A stretch of DNA of 42,880 bases, from assembly GCA_964428935.1 (NCBI GenBank), contig CAYSAG010000004.1:1-42880 (forward strand). Direction: 5' to 3'. The notes under the pieces were generated by a model that saw only the letters and a list, made by a program, of their open reading frames with translations, was not told where the DNA came from and made no database searches. The stretch is from JAADHY01 sp964428935. GTDB lineage: Bacteria > Planctomycetota > Planctomycetia > Planctomycetales > Planctomycetaceae. Below, piece by piece: positions 9,118 to 18,400 of the stretch. The position numbers and the translations under genes were made by a program. The number at the start of each line of letters is the position of its first letter. Position 1 is the stretch's first letter.

Positions 9118-10036
9118 GTTCGGCCGCCAGTCGCCTTCTCACCTGCTCGCACCAACCGCCTCGGCGCCGCGGAGCGGTGAGCGGTTCGTGTGCCGAGCGG
9201 CGGGCTCCGTCCGCCCACACCGTGACTCGCCCCAACGACGCCCCACGCACACAGTCGCCCGCACGCCGCCGCAACAGGGCTCGGGGAAACAACGCGAACA
9301 AATTTCGCAAGTGTGCAATGGACTGGAAGTTGCGAAGACCGCCCCGGGCCGACCTTCTCTTTCCGCCCCGCTCCAGACCGGGTGGCCGAATTGTGGCAGT
9401 ACGTGGCGAAAAATGAAAGCCATGTCTCGCCGGAGTGCAACGCTGGCGCGACCGGTCGCCGTTACTGTGACAGGCGCCGGCGAGCAGCCGAACGGCGTCA
9501 GCCTGGACGGACCGCGCCCGACCGGCCCGGCCGAACAGGCCGACCGTCGAACCGAGTCGAACCAATGGCTGACAAATGGAAGGACCTCACCGACCCGAGC
9601 CCCCCCGCCGAAGCGGCTCCGAGACGCGCAGCCTGTCGAGCGCAGCCTCCGCTCGGCGGTCGCCTCGCACACCAAGTCGACCGCCTCACCGTGGTTGCCG
9701 CAACATGTCGCCGAGTGCGGGAATGGTAAGAAACAACAAGAGAGCAGTCGGTTCCGGATGACGGCGGCTCGACGCCGGCAGAACGCTGGAACGCGAGCAA
9801 GCCGGTCGAATGGCCAACCGAGCGGGGGCCCGCTGTCTCTGGTGCGGATGCGGAAAAGTGGACTGACGGCCGCGTCACAAAAAAAGAAACAGGAGCGGAG
9901 GGAATTCGAACGGGGCAACGTAAGCACCAACTCTGACAAGGACTTACACCGACCACTCGAACGGGGCGCTGCAGTAGGCGCTGCGGTCCAGTCGGAGGGG
10001 CGACGCTGCGAAGAGAGCGACGCCACCGCGGGCTGG

Positions 10037-10150
10037 GTGGCGGCGAATTCGTTGCTTGAGGAGCTGGCCCGCCTTTGGCCGAAGCTGTCTCCGGAGCAGC
10101 AACGGCAGGTGCTGGCGTTCGCTCGCCGGTTGGTCGAGCGCGCAACCCAA
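10037..10150 (+). pseudogene. Possible relic of a small helical protein
   Basis: In one frame the translation from a GTG at 10037 runs into LLEELARLWPKLSPEQQRQVLAFARRL and on to VERATQ. This is clean amphipathic-helix sequence of a kind common in small bacterial proteins (LxxLWxxLxPExxxxVLxFAxxL). Downstream the frame stays open but becomes Pro/Arg-rich and protein-unlike. No good ribosome binding site precedes the GTG. It may be a decayed gene or chance. Confidence 0.25.
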
Positions 10151-10306
10151 CGAGTGCGTCCAGCCCCGCTCGCCGGCCTTTCGGTCTCCCCACGGCCTGG
10201 CGGGAAACACCCCCTTCTGTCGAACCTGTCCACGTTGCCCCGATTTCACCGGCCAGGTTGGCCCCTCACGGACTGCCGGTCGCAACCGCCGCGTACCGCG
10301 CGGGCG

Positions 10307-10450
10307 ACCCACCACTCTCCCGCTCGCGGGAGAAGGGTGGCGAGCGAAGCGAGCCGGGTGAGGACATGCCCGCGCAAGCCCCCACACGCTTGGTTCCCAC
10401 AAGCGAATGGCGCCTCATCCGCCCTTCAGGCACCCGTCGGGGGAGAAGGG
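10307..10450. repeat. REP-like intergenic palindromic repeat
   Basis: The first part is a hairpin: CTCCCGC at 10316-10322 and GCGGGAG at 10325-10331 around a 2-nt loop, extended by CCACC/GGTGG arms with mismatches. It is followed by GCGAGCGAAGCGAGCCGGG and TGAGG. About 50 bp later comes the partner half (CCTCATCCGCCCTTCAGGCAC, then GGGGGAGAAGGG). I recognise this composition as a dispersed intergenic repeat type common in many GC-rich bacteria. It lies in the gene-poor region. Confidence 0.6.
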
Positions 10451-10912
10451 ACTGAACTCGGTCGGCCGTCGTCACCGATCAGTCCAGCCCGGCGTGCAGA
10501 CTCCATCATGCTCGCCACAAACGATATCCCAGATCTTCGATTTGACAAAGCACTCGCACCGAAACCCGTTGAAGTCTCCTCAGTCCAAACGGCTCGCAGC
10601 GCAAGCCCCCGGCCGACCGTCCGCAGAAATCGCCTTCAGGCCCTTGCTGTCGCACCCTCCAGAGGCGTTCAGGTCAACCCGGCCGGTGGGGCAGAGCCCC
10701 GTGGCGGCCCAGCCACGCAGCTCGACGTCGTCGCGTGAGGTTTTGCTCGAAGCCGCTTGCGTTTGCCAACGAGCGGGCGAGTGACCAAGCGGCCCGGGGG
10801 CCGCGCTCCGAGCCTGGCGACACGGCCGGTCCAACTGCGCCGCCGGTCCGCGGACGTGCCTTTCACCGGCTCGGTGCTCGTGGCGTGCCCACTGCCGTCG
10901 CCGGGCCGGTGT

Positions 10913-10942
10913 TTGCCTGTTCGAATTCGCTCCTGGTAGAAT
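10913..10942 (+). promoter_or_regulatory. Candidate sigma-70 promoter for MscS-type gene
   Basis: TTGCCT (10913-10918), an 18-nt spacer and TAGAAT (10937-10942). The -10 overlaps a perfect 6-bp inverted repeat with a 3-nt loop (GTAGAA TCC TTCTAC, 10936-10950), which could be an operator. It is 340 bp upstream of the start codon, so the assignment is weak. Confidence 0.25.
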
Positions 10943-11281
10943 CCTTCTACGCCACGGTTCGGGCGTCGACCAACGGGCGTCGAGTGGAGTCGTTGGTTCG
11001 CCCAGGCCGTTGCAAGCTTTCAACGGGCGGCAGTCGCGGCTTTCCTGAGTCACAAACGGACTGTTCTCGCAAGAAGCCGCGCGGAGATCGACCCGGGCAA
11101 CGACTTCGAACAGCCGGTCCAGCTGAGGGGAACAGGGCCGTGGGCCCGTCGGTCCTTGGTTTGTTCCGCTGGTGCAGTGCGGAACGAGTCGGCGGGAGCG
11201 GCCGGCAGCGTTGAGCCAGAAACGGGCCGAGCTCGGCAAGGACTACGCTCACGCGGAAAGCAAGCAGACGGAGGAGGACCC

Positions 11282-11848
11282 ATGGGGCCGTCGACCATTG
11301 TGCTGCTCGTTCTGGTGCTCGTTGTCGTCGCCGTGGCGGCTAGTCTGGCCGGGCGGTTTCTGTTCGCTTTGGCCGTGTTCGCCGGCTTTTGGTTTTTCGG
11401 GTACGTCGCTCAAAATGCCGTCCGCAAAGCCGCTCGCTTCCGCCACCTCGACCCCCGACACGTGCGAATCTTCGGCCGCGTTCTGCACGTGACGTTCTTC
11501 ATTGTGGGTGCCATTTGCGGGCTGGGCACCGCCGGCGTCGACGTGAAAGCACTGGTGGCCGGCTTGGGACTGACCGGCTTTGCCTTGGGCTTCGCTCTGA
11601 AAGACATCATTTCGAACCTGCTGGCCGGCTTGCTGCTTCTGGTCTACCGGCCGTTCAAGCTGGGCGACCGAATCAAGGTCGGTGCGTTCGAGGGACGTGT
11701 CGAATCGGTCGACCTGCGCTACACGACCCTTCAGGCCGACGGTCGACGTCTGTTCGTGCCGAATTCCATGCTGTTCACAAACGCCATTACGGTCTTTGTG
11801 CCAGAGGAGGAGCCTGAGGCGGAGCAGTCGACGCCGCAGCCCGAATGA
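11282..11848 (+). CDS. Short MscS-family mechanosensitive channel
   Basis: 188 aa from ATG 11282, with a strong GGAGGAGG just upstream that decides the start. Hydrophobic segments lie at about 4-22, 25-41, 62-83 and 87-122. The last, with VDVKALVAGLGLTGFALGFALKD, is the Gly/Ala-rich pore helix TM3 of MscS. The beta domain follows (PFKLGDRIKVGAFEGRVESVDLRYTTL and FVPNSMLFTNAI). The protein stops after the beta domain with a short acidic tail, so it lacks the alpha/beta vestibule of E. coli MscS (286 aa). Such short forms exist. The expected role is a turgor-release or ion channel in the inner membrane. Confidence 0.88.
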   Translation: MGPSTIVLLVLVLVVVAVAASLAGRFLFALAVFAGFWFFGYVAQNAVRKAARFRHLDPRHVRIFGRVLHVTFFIVGAICGLGTAGVDVKALVAGLGLTGFALGFALKDIISNLLAGLLLLVYRPFKLGDRIKVGAFEGRVESVDLRYTTLQADGRRLFVPNSMLFTNAITVFVPEEEPEAEQSTPQPE

Positions 11849-12013
11849 AACCGATGTCTCCGAGAGCGCCGCGCGCGGAACCGGAGAACGCTGCCTCTGT
11901 CCGGAGCCGCCGTCTTGTGGCTGCGTCGCGAACACACGCCGACGCGTTGCACTTGCCCGACTAGCCGTCGCGTGCCGGCCGCCTCGGAAAGCTCGCAACG
12001 GGAGAATGCAACC

Positions 12014-13519
12014 ATGAGAAGCCAGGTTCGCTCGCCCGCGCCGCCAGACGTCCGCCTTTGTCTTCCCAGGCTGCTGCTGTGTTTGGTCGTGCTGACCGTC
12101 GGCATGGCGGGACGACAACCGTTTGTGGTCGCCGACGACGGTCCACCCAACGTGGTGCTCATTTTGACTGACAACCAGGGCGCTTGGACGTTAGGCTGCT
12201 ACGGCAACCCCGACATTCGCACGCCCAACGTCGACCGTCTGGCGTCGGAAGGCATTCGGTTCACGCGAGCCTTCAGTTGCAACGCGGTCTGTTCGCCGAC
12301 GCGGGCCAGCCTGCTGACCGGTCTGCTGCCGAGCCAGCACGGCGTTCACTGCTACCTTCGGGCCAACGAGGCTCAAATGGGTCCGCACGCCTACTCGACG
12401 GTGGCCGAGTTTCGCACGTTGTCGGAAATCTTGGCCGAAGCCGGCTACCGTTGCGGCCTGGTCGGCAAGTGGCACTTGGGCGACAACCTGCACCCGCAGG
12501 AAGGGTTTGAAGAGTGGGTGACCATGCCGCACGGGGCGACCTCGACGTTTTACGGAGCCCAGGTCATTGAAAACGGACGGGTCCGCACCGAACCGCGTTA
12601 CTTGACCGACTTCTGGACGGACCGAGCGGTGCAGTTCATTGAACGGAATCGGAACCGCCGGTTCTTCCTCTTGTTGGCGTACAACGGCCCGTACGCGCTC
12701 GGCCCCAGCCTGCTCCGACCGGCTCGCAACCGACACGCTGCCTACTACGCCGACAAGTGGCTGCCGTCGTTTCCGCGCAGCCAAATGCACCCGTGGCTGC
12801 ACAGCACCAAGCAGTTCCTGAACAACGTCCGCAGCATTCGGCGGGTGGCGGCTGAGGTGAGCGGAGTGGACGACGGTGTCGGCCGCGTGGTGGAGGCGCT
12901 GGAACGGTCCGGCTTGACGCGACGCACGCTGGTGGTTTTCACGGCGGACCAGGGGTGGAGCGGCGGGCAGCACGGCGTCTGGGGCATGGGCGACCACACG
13001 CGCCCGCTCACCGCTTTCGACTGCCAAATTCAAGTCCCGCTGATTTTTCGCCAGCCAGGTGTCGTTCCGGCCGGCGTCACCAGCGACATTCTGACGAGCA
13101 CCTACGACCTGATGCCCACGCTGCTGGGCTACCTGGGACTGCAGGACCGTCGGCCGACGCACCCTCGTTCGCCCGGCCGGGATTTCTCGGCCGTGTTGCG
13201 AGGCCGGTCGCTCGCGTGGGACAACGTGGTCTTCTACGAGTTCGAGAACGTTCGGGCCATTCGAACGGCGGAGTGGAAGTACGTGGAGCGGTTTCCGGAC
13301 GGACCGCACGAGCTGTACAACGTGCAGACCGACCCGTACGAGTGGGTCAATCTTTACGGCCAGCCGGACAGCCTTCCGGTTCAAGAGCAACTGCGCAAGC
13401 GGCTGCACCGGTTCTTCGACACTTACGCGGACCCGAAGTACGACTTGTGGCACGGCGGACGCTCCAAGCCGCGTCTGCTGACCACCGGCCGACACACTCT
13501 GACCGGCTCGTCGCAGTAG
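12014..13519 (+). CDS. Secreted sulfatase (type I, formylglycine)
   Basis: 501 aa from ATG 12014 with GGGAG upstream. An N-terminal signal peptide (hydrophobic core at about 18-31, cut probably near VVADD) exports it. The sulfatase signature CSPTRASLLTG has Cys93, the residue converted to formylglycine. Metal ligands appear in LILTDNQG (Asp53, Asn54) and in VVFTADQGW. The KWHLGD motif is also present. Sulfatases of this family desulfate glycans, and Planctomycetes carry many. No maturase is encoded nearby, so activation must be in trans. The C-terminal KYDLWHGGRSKPRL tail is typical. It lies 165 bp after the MscS-type gene on the same strand. Confidence 0.92.
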   Translation: MRSQVRSPAPPDVRLCLPRLLLCLVVLTVGMAGRQPFVVADDGPPNVVLILTDNQGAWTLGCYGNPDIRTPNVDRLASEGIRFTRAFSCNAVCSPTRASLLTGLLPSQHGVHCYLRANEAQMGPHAYSTVAEFRTLSEILAEAGYRCGLVGKWHLGDNLHPQEGFEEWVTMPHGATSTFYGAQVIENGRVRTEPRYLTDFWTDRAVQFIERNRNRRFFLLLAYNGPYALGPSLLRPARNRHAAYYADKWLPSFPRSQMHPWLHSTKQFLNNVRSIRRVAAEVSGVDDGVGRVVEALERSGLTRRTLVVFTADQGWSGGQHGVWGMGDHTRPLTAFDCQIQVPLIFRQPGVVPAGVTSDILTSTYDLMPTLLGYLGLQDRRPTHPRSPGRDFSAVLRGRSLAWDNVVFYEFENVRAIRTAEWKYVERFPDGPHELYNVQTDPYEWVNLYGQPDSLPVQEQLRKRLHRFFDTYADPKYDLWHGGRSKPRLLTTGRHTLTGSSQ

Positions 13520-13881
13520 CAAGCGGCGGTCTGTCGACTTGCGCCGCACTGTCCGGGCACGGCCAGCCTCTTGCCGGTTCGGGTGACTTCTTGTCGGTCG
13601 ACCCGCCAACGGTTTCGGCCGCCGCGCCGACCGAGCGTCTCGGGTCGTCCAACCGACCGTCCCCGTCGCCGGACTGGCAACGAAACGTCGGTGGCGGGTA
13701 GAGTCTTCGTGCGTCAAAATGCGCGCGTGATTTGAAAGCCGCAACTCGTCATGTTCTTCTCGGTTGTGGAGCAAGCAGGATGCTTGCTCCACGTTGGGAC
13801 GTCCGCAAGACTGTCGTTCGGTTCTCGCTCGACGCTCCAGCACGCGAGCACGAGTTTGCCTCACGGCGAGAGGGTCGGAAC
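13520..13881. other. Intergenic with REP-like hairpin
   Basis: 362 bp between the sulfatase and the VOC gene. The only structure I can support is the perfect hairpin at 13766-13792, listed separately. A TAGAGT at 13700-13705 could be a -10, but no good -35 is present. Confidence 0.5.
13766..13792. repeat. Perfect 12-bp hairpin, REP-like
   Basis: GTGGAGCAAGCA, loop GGA, then TGCTTGCTCCAC: a perfect 12-bp stem with a 3-nt loop. No T-run follows, so it is not a classic terminator. I recognise very similar AGCAAGCAGGATGCTTGCT palindromes as dispersed repeats in planctomycete-type genomes. It could stabilise the sulfatase mRNA end. Confidence 0.75.
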
Positions 13882-14265
13882 ATGGCTCTGGAACTGCAGT
13901 TCGACCACATTGGCATTCCTACGGACGAGCCGCAGCCGCAGGAGTTCTGGGTCCCGCAAAGCGAGTGTTGGGTCACCAACCCGCGCAAACACCCTCAACG
14001 AATCGAGTACCTGCGGTTTCGGAACAAGCCCGACTTGGAGCCGGGCACGCCCGAGTGGAAACTGTGGAACATGCCGCACATTGCGTACCGGGTCAACGAC
14101 CTCGAGCGGGCCATGGAGGGGCAAGAAGTCATTTACGGACCGTTTGAGCCTGGTCCGTTTGCCCGCGTGGTGTTCGTCCACCAGCACGGCGTGGTGGTGG
14201 AGTACTTGGAGTACCGCGACACGGAAACGTGGTTCGGAGAAAAGACGCCTTGGGTGCCGCCGTAG
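13882..14265 (+). CDS. VOC (glyoxalase-like) superfamily protein
   Basis: 127 aa from ATG 13882, with GAGAGG upstream. The sequence begins ALELQFDHIGIPTDE, the usual first beta strand and metal-ligand position of vicinal-oxygen-chelate folds, and ends VFVHQHGVVVEYLEYRD, the last strand with a Glu ligand. It is a single beta-alpha-beta-beta-beta pair set, so it would work as a dimer. Enzymes of this superfamily include glyoxalases, dioxygenases and fosfomycin-type transferases; nothing here selects among them. Its neighbours give no pathway. Confidence 0.78.
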   Translation: MALELQFDHIGIPTDEPQPQEFWVPQSECWVTNPRKHPQRIEYLRFRNKPDLEPGTPEWKLWNMPHIAYRVNDLERAMEGQEVIYGPFEPGPFARVVFVHQHGVVVEYLEYRDTETWFGEKTPWVPP

Positions 14266-14437
14266 TCGCGCGGCACGGGGCTGCGCCGGCCGAAGGACAC
14301 ACGGGCGGCTTTCGACTCGGCCGGTCGGCACCTTGGCCAGCCGAATTGACTGACGAGCAAGGCCGGTTGTCGGAAAAGAGCTTGCCGAGTTTCGCTGTGG
14401 GTGACACAAGGTGGTTTCAGCAGAGGGAGCGGAACGA

Positions 14438-15367
14438 ATGAGTGGTTTTCACTTGCGCAACACCAAACCGGAAGACCGCGAAGAACTGGCTCGCCTGATT
14501 TACCACTCGACCAACCGTTACTACCAATCGATTGGTCGAGACAAGATTTTTAAAGGAGACGAGCTGTCGCCCGTAGTCTTTTTCGACGTCTACGAAAAGC
14601 TCGACCCCGGACAGTGCATTGTCGCGGTGGACGACCAGACCGGCCAAATCATTGGCTCGTGTTTCGTTCACCCGCGCGAGACGCACGTGTCGTTGGGAAT
14701 CATGAACGCCCACCCGGACCACTTCGGCCGCGGAGTCGCTCGGGCGATTTTGCAGCGAATCATTGAGCTGGCCGAGTCGCAGGGCAAGCCGGTGCGGCTG
14801 GTCTCCAGTTGTTTCAACCTGGACTCGTACTCGCTCTACACGCGGGCCGGTTTCGTTCCCTTCTGCACCTTTCAAGACATGTACCTGAAGGTGCCGGAGT
14901 CGGGGCTGGACGTGGAGCCGCCCGCGGGCATTTCCGTCCGTGAGGCCACGCTGGACGACGTGGAAGCCATGGCCGCCATTGAAAAAGAGGTCTCGGGCAT
15001 TACCCGCGTCAACGACTACCGCTACTTCATTCAAAACGAAGACGGCTTGTGGCACGTGTCGGTCGTCGAGTCGCCCCGGGGCGGGGTGGACGGCTTTCTG
15101 GTTTCGTGTGGGGCCGAAGCGTGCAACATGCTCGGACCGGGAGTGGCCCGAACCGAAGACCAGGCGGCGGCGTTGATTCACGCCGAGCTGAACCAGCACC
15201 GCGGGCGCTCGCCTGTGTTTCTCGTTCCCGTCACGTGCAAGAACCTGGTGCAGCGGTTGTACTCGTGGGGAGCGCGGAACTGCGAGCTGCACGTGGCTCA
15301 GGTCTACGGTGAAGCTCAGCCGCCGCGCGGCGTGGTCATGCCTACGTTCCTGCCCGAGTCGGGTTGA
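14438..15367 (+). CDS. GNAT-family protein, probably two GNAT domains
   Basis: 309 aa from ATG 14438, preceded by GAGGGAGCGG. The first half (to ~150) is a GNAT acetyltransferase: LRNTKPEDREELARLIY at the N-terminus, GSCFVHPRETHVSLGIMNAHP as the central strands, and HFGRGVARAILQRIIELAESQG as the acetyl-CoA loop and helix. The second half restarts with ISVREATLDDVEAMAAIEKEVSGI, a GNAT N-terminus, and ends with LYSWGARNCELHVAQV, suggesting a second, divergent domain without a clear acetyl-CoA loop. The substrate is unknown. Transcription ends at the bidirectional terminator just downstream. Confidence 0.85.
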   Translation: MSGFHLRNTKPEDREELARLIYHSTNRYYQSIGRDKIFKGDELSPVVFFDVYEKLDPGQCIVAVDDQTGQIIGSCFVHPRETHVSLGIMNAHPDHFGRGVARAILQRIIELAESQGKPVRLVSSCFNLDSYSLYTRAGFVPFCTFQDMYLKVPESGLDVEPPAGISVREATLDDVEAMAAIEKEVSGITRVNDYRYFIQNEDGLWHVSVVESPRGGVDGFLVSCGAEACNMLGPGVARTEDQAAALIHAELNQHRGRSPVFLVPVTCKNLVQRLYSWGARNCELHVAQVYGEAQPPRGVVMPTFLPESG

Positions 15368-15425
15368 GGAGGACGAAGCGGCCCGAGCGGCCGAGCGCCC
15401 GGACGCACCGACCGACCCGTCCGCG

Positions 15426-15485
15426 CAAAAAAACGCCCTGGAGGGCTGCGCTCCGCGTTCCCCTCCAGGACGTTGCTTTTTCACC
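15426..15485. terminator. Bidirectional rho-independent terminator
   Basis: The stem CCTGGAGGG (15437-15445) pairs with CCCTCCAGG (15461-15469), extended by AACG/CGTT arms (15432-15435 with 15471-15474). A run of seven A lies on the left and TTTTT on the right, so it works on both strands. It lies between the convergent GNAT gene and propeller gene. Confidence 0.85.
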
Positions 15486-15491
15486 GACCCG

Positions 15492-18400
15492 TCACGGCTT
15501 CAGGCACAGCAGCTCGCCGTTCTGCAGGCTCAGGAACAGCCGTCCGTTGGCTGCGGCGAAGCCGTCGAACACGGGCAGCGCCGGCAAGTCTTGTTGCGAC
15601 AGCAGCTGACCGTCCTGTTTCGAGTAGGCCAGCAGACGCACTCCCCGCTTGCCCTGCCATGACGGCAGCGACCGAAAGGCGTCGGCGGGTGGTCCGGCCA
15701 GGAACAGCACGTCGCCTGCGACCACCAACGCCTTGGCCTGGTACGGCGGACGCACCTCCCACTGGGGCTGGACCAGCGAGTGGTTGCCGGGCACGCGCTG
15801 CTTGGGCCGCTTGCTACCTTTTTGTCGTCGCGCCCTGCGAGAGAGCAGTTCTCGAGCCTGCTCGGCCAGCCGAACCGCTTCTTCCTTGGGCGTGGCGAAC
15901 AGCCGGTAGTACTCGCCGCTGTTCCACTGACCGGCGTTGCCCGACGGGTAGAAGTTGCGTCCGTAGCCGAACAGCGTCTGCTCGTCCAACGCCAGAATTC
16001 GGCCGGCTGGAACGACGTTCCCGGCTCGCCACCAGCCGCCCCAACCGGAAATGAAGTTGGTGCCGAACACCCAGTAGCTGCGGTGCCACCAACTGCCGTC
16101 CAGGAAGCCCGTCGGGCAGAACAGGTGCGGCACGGTGCGGTCCAGTTCTTTTCCTTCCAGGTCGAACCGGTGCTTAATGAGGAACACCGACTGTCCGTCG
16201 CTGGAAAGGACGTCGTTCAGCGCGGCTTCGATTCCGAAGCCAACGATTTGGTCGATTTGTTCGCCCGTGGCCGGGTCGAAGTCGCGGACGGGCGTCACGG
16301 ACAACTGCTTGCCGGTCAGCGGGTCGATTCGGTGCAGGAACAAGCCGCCGTCAATCATTGAGCTGCGACCGGCCACGCAGTAAAGCGTGTCGTTGACAAT
16401 GAGCACGCTGCCGTGGACAGGCCACGCCGACTCCAGCTGGCCGAAGACGACCACCCGTCGCTCCGCCGGAGCGGCTCGGTAGCGCCACATCAACTGTCCG
16501 TCCGACGCTCGCACGCAGTAAACCCAGCCGTCGGCCGAGCCGAAGTAGGCCCTGCCCTTGTAGAGGGTTGGGGGCGAGTCGACTCGGGCGTCGGCCGTGA
16601 AAGTCCACACCGTCCGACCCGTGTTCTCGTCCAACGCGTAGACCGTGTGCTCGTCCACGGCGGCGACGAACACTTTGCCGTCGGCCACGGTGGGAGCACT
16701 CAGTCGCCCGCCCAGCTTCCGGCTCCACGCCGGCCGCACACTCGGCCCAACCGGCTCGGACGTCGAACCGCTTCGGAACGCGTCGTGACGGAAGGTCGGC
16801 CAGTCGGACTCGCGTGGTTGCCCGGCCGAGTCGTCGCCGGAGGAGCCTTCCACTGCGTCCGTCCACGCCGGCCCGCGTTCCAACTTCGCTTGTCGCACCT
16901 GGTCGTCCAGCCGCAACTGCTCCGGCGACGCCGACGCAAACGCCTTCAACCCCGAAATGCGGGCTTCAATGAAACAGGCGCACGAGTCGGGCGGCGCGTA
17001 CAGCAAACCGTTGGCCGGCAAAACGCCGTACTGACACGTGCCTCGCAGCCACTGGTTGCGGTGAATGTCGCTCCGGCGCAGCCCAATCAGCTCCGTTCCC
17101 GCTCGACCGCTGAAAATGAACCGGTCGGTCGCCTTGTCGCGGTAGCAGCGGTGGTGAGCCATGCCGGGGTTGGAGTAAGCGCGTGCGGTGTCGAGTCGCC
17201 GTTTCACCTCGCCGGTGTGCGGGTCGCGGCCTTCGGTGTAGTCGGGACCGCGGCGGGAGCGGCTGGTGCCGACCCACACCAGTCCGTCGGCCACCAACAC
17301 GTCGACCGGCGCGTTGTAGCCCTCGGCGCACGGACAACTCCACAAAACCTGACCGGTTTCGGCCGAGTAGGCCGTCAGTTCGGCCGGAGCTCCCCCGCCG
17401 GCAATGCTAATGACCCACTGAATGGCCGGAGAACGGTCCGCCTTGCCTTGGACCTTGCGGTCGGCCACCAGCACCACCTCCTGGTGCACCACCACGGTCG
17501 GCACGGACCAGGCCGGACGAACGCGAGCCACCGGCCGAGACACTTTCCACAAAACCCGGCCGCTACTGGCGTCGACGCACACCAACCCCTCCGCGTTGTG
17601 GAAGAACACACGCCCGTCGCCGACCGCCAGAGTCAGCGGCAACAGCTCCACTGTTTCCGGACCGCGCAACTGCCACAAGCGCTGCCCCGTGTCGGCCCGC
17701 AGCGCGAGGACCGACTTCTGCGACGGCCGCCGAGGCTCACCTCGCCGCGCGGCCGCCCCGCGTCTCTGCTTCGGCCGGTACGCCACTTCCTCCGGCGACG
17801 GCAGGTCTTTCGGGTCTCCAACGACCAGGTACAACACGCCGTCTTTCAGCAGAATTTCTTCGGTGTTCTCCGTGCCCGCGTAGACCTGAAGCGTCTTGCC
17901 CGTGGCGGCGTCCAGTTGCGACACCGGCTCGCCGTAGCCCAGCGTCACGTAAACGAAGTCACCGTCGGCCACCAAGCGGCGCTTCACCTGAGGCGGTCCG
18001 GTGCGGAACCCGCGAAGCTGCGACTCCCACCGGCTAATCGGTCGCTTCCACAAGAGCAGGCCGTTGTAGGCGTCGCGGGCGACCAGCGACCACTTCGACG
18101 GAAGCAGCACCGACTCCGTCGGCCCCTCGTCCACAATCAGAAACACTCGGCCGCCGGAAGTGACGACCGTGCTGACTGTGGCCAAGTGCTCGTGGCTGCG
18201 AGCGTGTCGGGGTTCGGCCAACCACTGAAGACGCCGGGGCGGTCCCACACGCTCGTCGTGAGCCACCGCGTTGTTGTCCGGCCCGTGCAGGAAGTGGCTC
18301 CACTCGTCCACGTCCGACGGCCGCTCCTTGCGGACCGCCGTCCACTTTCCCTGCTGCCACAGCAACGCAACTCCGCCGGGCGTCAGCACACGCAGCAGCT

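Larger units (their letters stand above)
9118..11281. other. 2.2-kb gene-poor region
   Basis: A divergent intergenic stretch between cls (-) and the MscS-type gene (+). Several long open frames exist on both strands (up to ~540 codons), but their translations are Arg/Pro/Ser-rich, lack domains and look like the by-product of high GC. Exceptions are a short protein-like segment at 10037-10150, a REP-like repeat at 10307-10450, and a GGGGC-AGA-GCCCC mini-palindrome near 10688-10700. A less GC-rich patch lies at about 10500-10600. I read the region as decayed sequence or a repeat-rich spacer. Confidence 0.5.

Noticed and set aside
9880..9990. A possible tRNA on the minus strand (GTTCGAAT, resembling a T-loop, near a GC-rich end).
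   Set aside because: The 5-bp T-stem does not pair, and no matching acceptor strand lies 65-75 bases away. A GCCCCGTTCGA direct repeat explains the similarity.
9110..10738. A 542-codon plus-strand open frame and a 364-codon minus-strand frame over the same DNA.
   Set aside because: Both are Arg/Pro/Ser-rich with no domains. They overlap each other and arise from high GC. Only a short segment near 10037-10150 looks protein-like.
10580..10740. A weak NfeD-like segment (GWAATGLCPTGRVDL) on the minus strand.
   Set aside because: The similarity covers only about 15 residues and the continuation does not match, so it was not annotated as a gene.
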